64,000 bases of DNA, taken from NCBI RefSeq assembly GCF_003185915.1, contig NZ_QHLZ01000012.1, positions 1 through 64,000 on the forward strand. The letters are read 5' to 3'. A program made the position numbers and the translations under genes. The notes below the pieces were generated by a model, which was not told where the DNA came from, ran no database searches, and saw only the letters and a list, made by a program, of their open reading frames with translations. This document shows positions 8,443 through 17,123 of the stretch, in pieces (position 1 is the first letter of the stretch; every line of letters begins with the position of its first letter). Source of the DNA: Arthrobacter psychrochitiniphilus. Lineage in GTDB: Bacteria; Actinomycetota; Actinomycetes; Actinomycetales; Micrococcaceae.

Positions 8443-9927
8443 GTGCCGTACTCCTACATTGGCGTTAGACGCAGCGCCGCGCAAGCCTCCCTTGCCCAAG
8501 CCCTAGCCGCCTTGAGCGAGGAATTCAGACTGCCGGACGGATTTGGCCCGGAGGTGCTGGCGGAGGTTGAAACGGTCATCGCCGGCCACCAATTGCCCGC
8601 ACCGGATCTGACCGCTTTGCCCTTCATCACCATTGATCCGCCCACGTCCTTGGACCTGGACCAAGCCATGTATCTGGCGCGCAGCGGCGACGGCTACGTG
8701 GTCTATTACGCCATCGCCGACGTGCCCGCCTTTGTCCCCGCTGGCGGTCCGCTGGATACCGAGACACGCCGCCGCGGCCAAACCATTTACACCCCCGGCC
8801 AGCGCATCCCGCTACACCCGCTGCGCCTGAGCGAGGGCGCCGCGAGCCTCTTCGCCAATGATCCGCGCTCGGCTTACGTCTGGGAAATCCAACTCGCCGC
8901 GGATGGTTCCCAGACCAGCTGTTCGGTCCAGCGCGCCACTGTGCGCAGCATTGCCAAGCTTGGTTATGAGCAAGCTCAGGAGATGTACGACGCCGGGACC
9001 GGACCATCCGCGGTGGCTGGCATCTTGGCGCTTTTGGCTGAGATTGGGACAAAACGCATCACGTTGGAACGGGCCCGCGGTGGTGCCAGCCTGAACGTAC
9101 CGGCACAAGAAGTTGAGTTAGTTGAGGGCAAGTACGTGCTTGAGTTCCGCCCCAACCTGCCCATCGAGGACTGGAACGCGCAAATTTCACTACTCACCGG
9201 AATGGCCGCGGCCCAGGTCATGATTGAGGGCAAGGTGGGCATATTGCGCACCATGCCGGCCCCTGACGAGGAAGCCATTGCAGCGTTCCGCCGTCAGAGT
9301 CTCGCGTTGGGCAAACCGTGGGGTCATGACATGGCTTATGGGGCGTACTTACGCACGCTGGATACGGCAGATCCGAAGCATCTCGCGTTGATGCACGCCG
9401 CCACCACACTGTTCAGGGGCGCCAGCTACACCCCGTTCAACGGAACCGTCCCGGAACAGATTTTACAGGCGGCCGTTGCGGCACCCTACGCCCACACCAC
9501 CGCGCCGCTGCGCCGGCTGGTGGACCGTTTTGTACTGGCCATTTGTGCCGCTCTCTGCGCCAAAGAGGCCGTTCCGGAATGGGCCATTGCAGCACTGGAC
9601 GAACTTCCAGAGATCATGGCCGCCTCGAATCAGCTGGCCAACAAAGTGGACAAGGCAGCCATTGACACAGTGGAGGCCGCACTGCTCAGCCATCAGGTGG
9701 GAGGCGAGTTTGACGCCGTGGTACTTGCCGGGCCCAATAAGAACGGCCACACCACCAAAGCAGCCCCAGCCCGCTCCTTCATCCAGATCACGGTGCCGGC
9801 CGTGAGTGCATATTGTGAAGGTGATCTGGAGCCGGGTTCGGTGGTTCGGGTCAAACTGGAGTCCGTGGACATCGCCACCCGGAAGGTGAAGTTCGTTCTT
9901 GCGCAAGCCGCCACCCCTGTCATATGA
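8443..9927 (+). CDS. RNB-domain ribonuclease (RNase II/R family)
   Basis: A 494-aa protein with the RNB catalytic domain. The metal-binding motif is ITIDPPTSLDLDQAM (~62-76), followed by YAIADVPAFV and RRGQTIYTPGQRIPLHPLRLSEGAASL, and later YTPFNGTVPEQILQAAVAAPYAH with the conserved TAPLRRLVDRF. It hydrolyses RNA 3' to 5'. The cold-shock and S1 RNA-binding domains of full-length RNase R are absent, typical of the short actinobacterial RNB proteins. The start is GTG. It may act with the DEAD-box helicase encoded next, which would fit RNA turnover, but the two are separated by 280 bases. Confidence 0.9.
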   Translation: MPYSYIGVRRSAAQASLAQALAALSEEFRLPDGFGPEVLAEVETVIAGHQLPAPDLTALPFITIDPPTSLDLDQAMYLARSGDGYVVYYAIADVPAFVPAGGPLDTETRRRGQTIYTPGQRIPLHPLRLSEGAASLFANDPRSAYVWEIQLAADGSQTSCSVQRATVRSIAKLGYEQAQEMYDAGTGPSAVAGILALLAEIGTKRITLERARGGASLNVPAQEVELVEGKYVLEFRPNLPIEDWNAQISLLTGMAAAQVMIEGKVGILRTMPAPDEEAIAAFRRQSLALGKPWGHDMAYGAYLRTLDTADPKHLALMHAATTLFRGASYTPFNGTVPEQILQAAVAAPYAHTTAPLRRLVDRFVLAICAALCAKEAVPEWAIAALDELPEIMAASNQLANKVDKAAIDTVEAALLSHQVGGEFDAVVLAGPNKNGHTTKAAPARSFIQITVPAVSAYCEGDLEPGSVVRVKLESVDIATRKVKFVLAQAATPVI

Positions 9928-10210
9928 GCCTGGGCAGCAAATTTTTTCAAGTGGTAAGGCTAGACTGAGGGTGTAGACATGGATGCCCGGTCGTTGATTA
10001 TTAGTATTTGTTTCAACAAGCCCGCCCCTACGCGCGTCTTATCAGCTGTTCCCATACCCGCCTTTCTGGCTTTGGGACGGCACGAATTTGCAAGCCCGCG
10101 ATCGGCTTCCCCTAAGGTAGTGCCGCTGTTCTGCGGTTCCGTGAGGCCTCTTGTGCCCGCGTTGAGCCCGGTTGGCGGCACCTTGTATAGACGAATTGAA
10201 TGGTAAGCAT
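9928..10210 (+). other. Non-coding leader region of the DEAD-box helicase gene
   Basis: No convincing gene in about 280 bases between the RNB and helicase genes; the open frame 9979-10206 has no recognisable content. A TTGAGC/TATAGA promoter-like pair lies near the 3' end. Helicase genes often have long regulated leaders, so this may be a 5' untranslated region if transcription starts further upstream. Confidence 0.4.
10162..10191 (+). promoter_or_regulatory. Candidate sigma-70-type promoter of the helicase gene
   Basis: TTGAGC (10162-10167) and TATAGA (10186-10191) with an 18-base spacer. Transcription would begin near 10198, just before the TTG start at 10211, which argues against the further-upstream TTG at 10172. 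Confidence 0.45.
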
Positions 10211-11914
10211 TTGAGCATTGAAACAGATTCCCTGCTGCAAGCAGAGGACAGCAACGAAAAAGTTGAAATTGACGGCACGCTCAGCAGTAACGAGCCGGCA
10301 CGCCAGGAAGAAAAGGAAACGTTCGCCAGTTTTGGCGTGCACCACGAGATTGTTTCCTCCCTCACGGAAGCCGGGATCACCCACCCCTTCCCCATCCAGG
10401 CCATGACACTGCCCATCGCCTTGACCGGCCATGACATCATTGGCCAGGCGAAGACAGGTACCGGCAAGACGCTGGGCTTCGGCATCCCCGCTCTTAACCG
10501 CATTGTGGCTCCCAAGGATGAGGGCTTTGAAAAGCTGGCAGCCCCGGGCGCACCCCAAGCCATGATCATTGTGCCCACGCGTGAACTGGCTGTCCAGGTT
10601 GCCGGCGACCTCACCACAGCGTCCAAGCACCGTGGCATTCGTATCGCCACCATTTACGGCGGCCGTGCGTACGAACCCCAGGTCGAAGCCCTGCAGAAGG
10701 GTGTGGAACTTGTTGTTGGCACCCCCGGCCGTTTGATCGATCTGCTCAAGCAACGCCACCTGAACGTCAAGCACGTTCGCATGGTCATCTTGGATGAGGC
10801 CGACGAAATGCTGGATCTGGGCTTCCTACCGGATGTTGAAACGCTGATTGCCGGCACTCCGGCGGTCCGCCAGACCATGTTGTTCTCGGCCACCATGCCC
10901 GGCCCTGTAGTGGCCATGGCCCGGCGCTACATGACCCAGCCCACGCACATCCGTGCGGCTGATCCGGATGACGAGGGCCTGACCAAGCGCGATATCCGCC
11001 AGCTCATCTACCGCGCCCACAACCTAGACAAGATCGAGGTCCTGGCCCGGATCCTGCAGGCCAACGGCCGCGGCCGTTCCATCATCTTCACCAAGACCAA
11101 GCGCACCGCCGCGAAGGTTGCCGAGGAACTCGTTGACCGCGGCTTCGCCGCCGCTGCCATTCACGGCGATCTGGGCCAGGGTGCCCGCGAACAGGCCCTG
11201 CGTGCCTTCCGCAACAACAAGGTGGATGTTCTTGTTGCCACAGATGTTGCTGCCCGCGGCATTGACGTTGATGATGTCACGCACGTGGTCAACTACCAGT
11301 GCGTTGAAGACGAGAAGATTTACCTGCACCGTGTGGGCCGTACGGGCCGCGCCGGTAACAAGGGTACGGCCGTGACGTTTGTGGACTGGGATGATATGCC
11401 CCGCTGGGCGCTCATCAACAAGGCCCTGGGCCTGAGCGTACCCGAACCCATAGAAACGTACTCCTCCTCCCCGCACCTGTACACGGATCTGGATATTCCG
11501 GTGGGCACCAAGGGCCGTCTGCCGCGCGATAAGCGCACGCACGCCGGCATTGACGCCGAGGTTCTGGAGGATCTGGGCGAGACAGGCAAGCGCAATTCCC
11601 CCAAGACAGATTCGGGCCGGGGCCCCCGTGAAGGTGAGCGGGGAGGCAACCGTGGAGGGAACCGCTCAGGGGCCCGCCATGGTGAGAAGCGCCGTGATGA
11701 GAGCCGCACGGGGGATAAGCGAAGCGATGAGAGCCCCACAGGCGAGAAGAACGACGGCGGCCGCAACCGCCGCCGGACATCCTCCGCAGCGCCTGCCCAG
11801 GCGCAGAGCTCTCCGGTTGAGGCAGGCGCTCCTGCGGATGCTCCCCGGGCACGGCGCACCCGGACCCGCCGCCGCAATGGGGAGACAGTGAATAAGCCCG
11901 CTACGGGCGAATAA
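10211..11914 (+). CDS. DEAD-box ATP-dependent RNA helicase
   Basis: About 567 aa with all helicase motifs in order: Q motif (THPFPIQ), Walker A AKTGTGKT, PTRELA, GGR, TPGR, DEAD (ILDEADEMLDLGF), SAT, then the second lobe with IIFTKTKRT, ATDVAARGIDVDDV and HRVGRTGRAG. The last ~110 residues are rich in Arg, Gly and acidic residues (GERGGNRGGNRSGARHG), an unstructured RNA-binding tail. It unwinds RNA in ribosome assembly or cold-adapted mRNA decay. TTG at 10211 is preferred because a promoter-like element sits just upstream; the frame extends to a TTG at 10172. A 28-bp hairpin follows the stop. Confidence 0.92.
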   Translation: MSIETDSLLQAEDSNEKVEIDGTLSSNEPARQEEKETFASFGVHHEIVSSLTEAGITHPFPIQAMTLPIALTGHDIIGQAKTGTGKTLGFGIPALNRIVAPKDEGFEKLAAPGAPQAMIIVPTRELAVQVAGDLTTASKHRGIRIATIYGGRAYEPQVEALQKGVELVVGTPGRLIDLLKQRHLNVKHVRMVILDEADEMLDLGFLPDVETLIAGTPAVRQTMLFSATMPGPVVAMARRYMTQPTHIRAADPDDEGLTKRDIRQLIYRAHNLDKIEVLARILQANGRGRSIIFTKTKRTAAKVAEELVDRGFAAAAIHGDLGQGAREQALRAFRNNKVDVLVATDVAARGIDVDDVTHVVNYQCVEDEKIYLHRVGRTGRAGNKGTAVTFVDWDDMPRWALINKALGLSVPEPIETYSSSPHLYTDLDIPVGTKGRLPRDKRTHAGIDAEVLEDLGETGKRNSPKTDSGRGPREGERGGNRGGNRSGARHGEKRRDESRTGDKRSDESPTGEKNDGGRNRRRTSSAAPAQAQSSPVEAGAPADAPRARRTRTRRRNGETVNKPATGE

Positions 11915-11932
11915 GCACCCCGACTAAACACC

Positions 11933-11991
11933 GCTTAAAGAACTTTGCTCCCACCACCCGTTCCGGGTGGTGGGAGCAAAGTTCTTTAAGC
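11933..11991. terminator. Perfect 28-bp hairpin terminator
   Basis: Arms 11933-11960 and 11964-11991 are exact reverse complements, with a 3-base loop (TTC). It begins 18 bases after the helicase stop and 37 bases past the end of the small transporter subunit gene on the other strand, so it can serve both. A short TTT follows on the plus strand. Confidence 0.8.
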
Positions 11992-12028
11992 TTTAAATCA
12001 GTAGGCTCCTGGATCAGGCGGCCACTGA

Positions 12029-12160
12029 CTAGATCAGCGGGCGGCCCTCACGCTTGGCTGCCCGAATTTCTTGGATGAATGCTTTGCCCAGGACATAGAG
12101 CACCCCGGCCACAATGACGGGCCAGATCAGGATGTAAAGGGTCAGAAAAAATACGCTCAT
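12029..12160 (-). CDS. Putative transporter small subunit
   Basis: A 43-aa protein read directly from the sequence: a single membrane helix (MSVFFLTLYILIWPVIVAGV) followed by a basic cytoplasmic tail (KAFIQEIRAAKREGRP). It starts 9 bases after the stop of the sodium:solute symporter gene, in the same direction. Such one-helix proteins directly downstream of an SSS or NSS transporter are known small subunits, such as MetS of the methionine transporter MetPS of Corynebacterium, and are needed for activity of the large subunit in that system. Role here is inferred from size, topology and position. Confidence 0.75.
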   Translation of the reverse strand: MSVFFLTLYILIWPVIVAGVLYVLGKAFIQEIRAAKREGRPLI

Positions 12161-12169
12161 GCCTGTTCC

Positions 12170-13861
12170 CTACGCTTTCTTTTCAAGAAGTGAACCGGAG
12201 TCGGTGTGGTCAGCTTCGGCGCGGTCGTCGAAGTCGCCAATGCGCTTCTTGATGCTGTCGAAGTCGAACGTGGCGTTGTTGCTAAAGCACATGAAGTAGC
12301 AGACAAGGGTACTGACGGCGTAGGCCACGAGCGAACCGGACAAGACTGTGTAGCCGTGCAAGAAGCCGATGGCGAAGGGTGCCGCGGCCACCATCGCCAC
12401 ACCGGCCACAATCTTGGCGGTCTTTAGCCCAAAGAAGCCAAAGGCCATCAAGCCCAGCACCACACCGATGCCAATGACCGAGAGCACATCAACAATGATG
12501 CCGGTGGCACCGGTCATGGGTATCCATTCGAAACGGATCGGCAGGAAGAAGGCCAAAGCCACCAGGACCGAGACCGTGAACGCCTTGTTGGTGACCTTTT
12601 GCCAGTAGAAACTGGCGATGACGGGGAACACCAGGGCACCCCACAGTGCACCGACAAAAACCAGCAAGTCCAAAATATTCAGCTTGCCGCTGGCGAAGTA
12701 TAGGCCCGCGCCGGTGGCCACAATCATGGTGATGCGGCCTACGAACAGCATGGTCTTGGGATTCGCTTCACCCTTCTTGGCAATGTTTTGCCCGTAGATA
12801 TCGGCCATCATGATCGAGGACATGGCGGAGAGGTCCGAGTCCGCCGTCGAGGAGAGCGCGCCGATGATCATGATCAAGAAGATGCCCAACAAAACGGGAC
12901 TCAGGTAGGTGGCCGCCATCTGCGGGATCAGGTTATTCGTATCCCCATCCAGCGGGGCAACGCCAGCGTACAGGGCCATGACACCGAGCATGCCAATGCC
13001 AATGATCGTGGCCCCGTAGCCCACCGTGGCCGTGATAAAGGTCTTCTTGATCAGATCCTCACGGACGGCAAAGAGGCGCTGCGCAATGGTCTGGTTGCCA
13101 ATAGCGTACGCCAGAACGGCAGCAATGTACGGGGCGCCCTGGTTCAGGAATGCCTCGGAGGAGAAGAAGTTGGACTGCTGCGGTGTCAGCTTGGACGCCC
13201 CCGTCACCAACATGTCCGTGCCACCCGCAGCAAAGAACACCACCGGGATGATAATGACCACAGCACCCAGCATGGCAAACACCTGGATGGCATCGGTGAG
13301 CACCGAGGCACGGAATCCGGACCACAGCGAGTACAGCAGGATTCCGCCACCAATGAACAGGATGCCCTGGGTGAAACTGAAGGGCGAAAGCAGCGAAATT
13401 AGTGCCCCGCCGGCAATGAAGTTGGAGGTGATACTGACCATTGAGCCAACAATGTTGGACCCCGCAAGCATGAGCTGGCTGGACTTGCCGTGGCGTGCGT
13501 ACATAACCTCAGCCAAGGTGTGGGCTTTCGGTGCCACTGCCCGGATCCTCTTACCGAAGGGGTAGATGAACAAGATCATCAACGCCCCCCACAGGCCATA
13601 GTGAATGGGCCCTGAAATCCCATAGGTGTATCCGGAGGTGGCTGAGGCGTACATTGAGGACGCCCAGATCCACGTGGCCGTCATACTGCCGGCCGAAATG
13701 CCGAACCCCACCTTGTTCCCGGCGGTCATGTAGCCGTCTGCGTTTTCTTTTTTGCGACCAATGAACAAAGTCATCATGAAAGTGCTGCCAAAAAACAACA
13801 CTAAAAGCCCTATTACTGTCCAGCCCCCAAGCTGGTGAAGTCCTGCGCCATCCGGCACCAT
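12170..13861 (-). CDS. Sodium:solute symporter (SSS) family transporter
   Basis: With the ATG at 13861, preceded by GAGAGGA at good spacing, the product is 563 aa with about 13-15 membrane helices. SSS features include the loop FIGRKKENADGYMTAGNKVG, the helix-1 region GISAGSMTATWIWASSMYAS, HTLAEVMYARHG and GALSSTADSDLSAMSSIMMADIY, which contains the helix-8 sodium-site region. The pattern is closest to the urea-transporter-like (DUR3) branch, but the substrate cannot be fixed. The frame is open to 14041, yet those extra 60 residues do not look like a transporter N-terminus. A 43-aa putative small subunit follows. Confidence 0.88.
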   Translation of the reverse strand: MVPDGAGLHQLGGWTVIGLLVLFFGSTFMMTLFIGRKKENADGYMTAGNKVGFGISAGSMTATWIWASSMYASATSGYTYGISGPIHYGLWGALMILFIYPFGKRIRAVAPKAHTLAEVMYARHGKSSQLMLAGSNIVGSMVSITSNFIAGGALISLLSPFSFTQGILFIGGGILLYSLWSGFRASVLTDAIQVFAMLGAVVIIIPVVFFAAGGTDMLVTGASKLTPQQSNFFSSEAFLNQGAPYIAAVLAYAIGNQTIAQRLFAVREDLIKKTFITATVGYGATIIGIGMLGVMALYAGVAPLDGDTNNLIPQMAATYLSPVLLGIFLIMIIGALSSTADSDLSAMSSIMMADIYGQNIAKKGEANPKTMLFVGRITMIVATGAGLYFASGKLNILDLLVFVGALWGALVFPVIASFYWQKVTNKAFTVSVLVALAFFLPIRFEWIPMTGATGIIVDVLSVIGIGVVLGLMAFGFFGLKTAKIVAGVAMVAAAPFAIGFLHGYTVLSGSLVAYAVSTLVCYFMCFSNNATFDFDSIKKRIGDFDDRAEADHTDSGSLLEKKA

Positions 13862-14221
13862 GCATATCCTCTCGCAAGGACGGAACTCACCGGCATTCCG
13901 CCACAAAATAGCGTGCGCCGCCCAAAAAAGATGCATAAGCAATCCGGTGAAGGATCCAACAGGCGCACTTCCCCGCCCGGGACCAGCCGCCAAGGCAAGC
14001 AGTTTTATCTGCGCAGGCGGCCCAAAGCAGAGCACCGACAAGGTGCATCCACTACCGGAAATTCAACGGCTGACGTTCAGCCGGCAACGGGAATACAACG
14101 GGCTCGAGAGCAGTGTTGATTGCCCAGTCGAACCAATAACGTGCTTCACACTAACAGCCTCAGTCTGCGCCATGATGGATATTACGAGCATCAAAGGATA
14201 ACAATGATGCAACCATTGGCG
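13862..14221. other. Intergenic region upstream of the symporter gene
   Basis: 360 bases between the symporter start and the PHP gene stop, both on the minus strand. Open frames here lack recognisable content. It should hold the symporter promoter and the PHP gene terminator, but no clear -35/-10 pair or strong hairpin was seen. Confidence 0.5.
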
Positions 14222-15070
14222 CTATGGCAGGAAGGGCGCCGTTCCTGTGCCCCACTCCAGAAGCCGTTCCAGTGCGTCGGGTGAGGTGAGGTTTTCGCCG
14301 AGCAGATTGGGTTTTCCCGCCCCGTGGTAATCGGAAGAGCCTGTCATAAACAGTCCGCGCTCACGGGCAAGCACCCGCAGCCACGCACGTCCCTCAGGAG
14401 GATTGTCCCGGTGCTCAACCTCCAAACCCAGCAGGCCGGCGTCGATCATGTCATGAAAAATCTCAGGTTCAACCACGCGGCCCCGGCCCGTAGCCACGGG
14501 ATGGGCAAAAACGGGCACGCCCCCGGCGGCGCGGACAAGTTCCACAGCCAGCACCGGGTCCACGGCATAGTGGCTGACAAAGTACCTCGAGTGCGAGGTA
14601 AGAATGCTGGCGAAGGCCTCATTGCGGTCGGACACAATGCCTGCCGCCACCAAGGCGTCCGCAATGTGGGGCCGGCCCACGGTGGCACCCGGGGCAACAT
14701 GGGCACTGACGTCATCCCAATTCAGCGGGTAGTCCTCGGCGAGGCGCTCCACCATGCGCTCGGCGCGAGTCTGCCTGGCCACCTTGGCCTTGGAAATCTC
14801 CTCCAGTAGGCCAGGATGGAGGGGGTCTTGGAGGTAGCACAGCAAGTGCACGCTGATGCCTCGAGCTGTTTTGCACGAGATTTCCATGCCTGGAATCAGC
14901 CCTACACCGTGCAGCTTGGCGGCGTGCAGCGCTGGGGCCCAGCCATCCGTTGAGTCATGATCCGTCAACGCCATGACATCAAGGCGGGCCGCTGCAGCCG
15001 CGGCCACTAATTCGGCGGGCGGCTGTGTACCGTCGGAAACATTTGAGTGCGTGTGCAAATCGATCTTCAC
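14222..15070 (-). CDS. PHP domain phosphoesterase
   Basis: With a GTG at 15070 (VKIDLHTHSNVSDG) the protein is 282 aa. It carries the PHP metal ligands in order: HTHS near the N-terminus, LTDHDSTDGW, PGMEISC, a mid-protein H in SHYAVDP, FAHPVA and the final GSSDYHG. This layout matches YciV-type enzymes (nucleoside 3',5'-bisphosphate phosphatase / RNase AM), which remove 5' nucleotides from short RNAs or dephosphorylate pAp. The frame extends upstream to 15178, but the metal motif at the normal distance fixes the GTG. Divergent from the aminopeptidase gene with 65 bases between them. Confidence 0.87.
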   Translation of the reverse strand: MKIDLHTHSNVSDGTQPPAELVAAAAAARLDVMALTDHDSTDGWAPALHAAKLHGVGLIPGMEISCKTARGISVHLLCYLQDPLHPGLLEEISKAKVARQTRAERMVERLAEDYPLNWDDVSAHVAPGATVGRPHIADALVAAGIVSDRNEAFASILTSHSRYFVSHYAVDPVLAVELVRAAGGVPVFAHPVATGRGRVVEPEIFHDMIDAGLLGLEVEHRDNPPEGRAWLRVLARERGLFMTGSSDYHGAGKPNLLGENLTSPDALERLLEWGTGTAPFLP

Positions 15071-15135
15071 GCTCCAAGCGTACGTCGCTTCGCCCCACCT
15101 TTGTCCCAATGCGTAAGCGGTGGGAGACTTAAGGG

Positions 15136-16710
15136 GTGAACCAGACAGAGCAAACCTCCGTGCACCCCGACCCTTCAAGCGAGCTGCCCCTTGAGGAGCG
15201 CGTGAACAACCGTTCGCACCGCCCCGATTCGGACGCCTTCCGTACTTTCATGGCCTCCAGCTGGGCCCCCACATCAGCTGAACTCCCGGCCCGCGCCGAG
15301 GTGGCAGACCACGCCGCACGCCGCCGCCACGGAATTTCATTACAATTCCCAGGCGAACGCCTGGTCATCCCGGCCGGGCCGCTAAAGGTTCGCTCCAATG
15401 ACTGCGACTACCGTTTCCGCCCGCACTCCGCCTTCGCGCACCTGAGCGGCCTGGGCGTGGACCATGAGCCCGACGCCGTGCTGGTGCTGGATCCCGTGGC
15501 AGAAGGTGAAGGGGACAACGGCTCCAATCACAGAGCCACCCTCTATTTCCGTCCCATGGCTGGCCGGGACACCAAGGCGTTCTACGCTGATTCGCGCAGC
15601 GGCGAGTTCTGGATTGGCCGCCGCCCCACCCTGGCCGAATTTGCGGCACAATTGGGACTGCCCACCGCTGACGTTACCGAGTTGGAAGTGGGCATCACCA
15701 AAAATGTTGGTGAGACCAGCGTGGGCGGCACCTCCATCCGCCTAGTACGCAAGGTTGATGAGAACATTGACGCACTGGTGGACACGGCCCGCTACAACAC
15801 TGCAGCGAATCCCGACGCCCTCGATTTCGGGGCCCTCGATGACCTCGACGGCAAGCTGGCGGAAGCCTTGTCCGAGCTGCGCCTGATCAAGGACGCTTGG
15901 GAGATTGAACAGATGAAGGTGGCTGTAGCAGCCACCATCAACGGTTTCGAAGACATCGTGAAGGCACTGCCGCGCGCAGTAGCCCACCAACGCGGTGAAC
16001 GCATAGTGGAAGGGGCCTTCTTCGCCCGCGCCCGCGAAGAAGGCAACGAGCTCGGCTATGACACCATTGCCGCAGCCGGCAATAACGCCACCGTGCTGCA
16101 CTGGAACCGCAACACCGGCACCGTCAAACCGGGTGACATGCTGCTGGTGGACGCCGGCGTCGAGGCTGATTCCCTCTACACGGCGGATGTCACCCGCACA
16201 CTGCCCATCAACGGAAAGTACTCAGAGGTCCAGCGCAAGATCTACCAGGCCGTCCTGGATGCTGCCGATGCCGCCTTCGCCGTAGCCGTCCCCGGACGGA
16301 AGTTCCGCGACGTTCACACCGCCGCCATGGAAGTTTTGGCCAGCCGCCTCGCTGACTGGGGCCTCCTGCCAGTTTCTGTGGAAGAGGCACTATCAGCCGA
16401 TGGCCAGCAGCACCGCCGTTGGATGCCGCACGGCACCAGCCACCACCTGGGGCTGGATGTCCACGACTGTGCCCAGGCCCGAGCAGAGCTCTACCTTGAC
16501 GGTGTCATCACCGAAGGCATGATCTTCACCATTGAGCCTGGCTTGTATTTCAAGGATGAGGATCTGGCCATCCCGGCCGAGTACCGCGGCAACGGCGTGC
16601 GCATTGAGGATGACATCCTCATCACCGCCAACGGGCCCGTGAACCTCAGCGCGGCACTGCCCCGCACCCCGGATGACGTCGAGGAGTGGATGGCGAACCT
16701 CTCCGACTAA
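15136..16710 (+). CDS. pepP: Xaa-Pro aminopeptidase (aminopeptidase P family)
   Basis: A 524-aa M24 metallopeptidase. The N-terminal creatinase-like domain (~60-230) contains RFRPHSAFAHLSGL. The pita-bread catalytic domain has the two metal aspartates in VDAGVEADSLYTADVTRT (Asp339, Asp351), the histidine in PHGTSHHLGLDVHD, and glutamates in FTIEPGLYF and GVRIEDD. It releases N-terminal residues ahead of proline in the cytoplasm. The GTG start is followed by a ~50-residue N-terminal extension compared with E. coli PepP. Monocistronic; a stem-loop with a T-run follows the stop. Confidence 0.92.
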   Translation: MNQTEQTSVHPDPSSELPLEERVNNRSHRPDSDAFRTFMASSWAPTSAELPARAEVADHAARRRHGISLQFPGERLVIPAGPLKVRSNDCDYRFRPHSAFAHLSGLGVDHEPDAVLVLDPVAEGEGDNGSNHRATLYFRPMAGRDTKAFYADSRSGEFWIGRRPTLAEFAAQLGLPTADVTELEVGITKNVGETSVGGTSIRLVRKVDENIDALVDTARYNTAANPDALDFGALDDLDGKLAEALSELRLIKDAWEIEQMKVAVAATINGFEDIVKALPRAVAHQRGERIVEGAFFARAREEGNELGYDTIAAAGNNATVLHWNRNTGTVKPGDMLLVDAGVEADSLYTADVTRTLPINGKYSEVQRKIYQAVLDAADAAFAVAVPGRKFRDVHTAAMEVLASRLADWGLLPVSVEEALSADGQQHRRWMPHGTSHHLGLDVHDCAQARAELYLDGVITEGMIFTIEPGLYFKDEDLAIPAEYRGNGVRIEDDILITANGPVNLSAALPRTPDDVEEWMANLSD

Positions 16711-16716
16711 CTCCCC

Positions 16717-16788
16717 TGGCGCACTTTTGCCGCTGCTTGCCGTACCTTGCCGCAGGACTTCCTGAGGCATAATGCGCCAAGCGGCGGC
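16717..16788 (+). terminator. Stem-loop after pepP
   Basis: Nested inverted repeats TGGCGCA (16717-16723)/TGCGCCA (16773-16779) and GCCGCTGCTTG (16729-16739)/CAAGCGGCGGC (16778-16788, one mismatch), then ATTTTTG. The two pairings overlap and could be alternatives. Confidence 0.45.
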
Positions 16789-16835
16789 ATTTTTGCCTTT
16801 CAAGTACGACGCCGGGAGCCCGCCTCACGCTGCTC

Positions 16836-17123
16836 TCACACCCCGGCGATGAGCGCCTTGAGTGCCGTGACATGGTCCTGGTAGGCGAGTTGTCCTTCGG
16901 GAGTCAGCGCCGCCCATGTCTTGACCCGTCCCTTGCCTGTTGGTTTGCTCAGCGTGAGGTAGCCGGCATGTTCTAGGACCTTCAAGTGTTTGCTCGTCAC
17001 GGAATCGGCCACGCCAAGCATGTCCCTGATAGTGCCGAATTCAGCTTGGCTGACGCCGCTGAGGAACGCACAGATCTGCAGCCGGTTGGGAGCATGGATG
17101 ACCTCGTTGAGTTGGACGGTCAC
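16836..17123 (-). CDS. Winged-helix transcriptional regulator (MarR/ArsR-like)
   Basis: 95 aa from a GTG at 17123. A winged helix fills the protein: NEVIHAPNRLQICAFLSG (helix 1), FGTIRDMLGVADSVTSKHLKVLEHAGYL (helix-turn-helix) and GKGRVKTWAALTPEGQLAY (wing and final helix). The small size and the wing ending in LTPEG are typical of regulators paired with a small membrane protein. GTG overlaps the TGA of that membrane protein gene (GTGA), so the two are coupled. A pair of TTCC-N5-GGAA palindromes at the operon start is the likely operator. The open frame extends to 17336, inside the neighbour, and is rejected. Confidence 0.85.
   Translation of the reverse strand: MTVQLNEVIHAPNRLQICAFLSGVSQAEFGTIRDMLGVADSVTSKHLKVLEHAGYLTLSKPTGKGRVKTWAALTPEGQLAYQDHVTALKALIAGV

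Noticed and set aside
9979-10206. 75-codon frame upstream of the helicase
   Set aside because: No ribosome site, no domain, and it crosses the likely promoter of the helicase gene.
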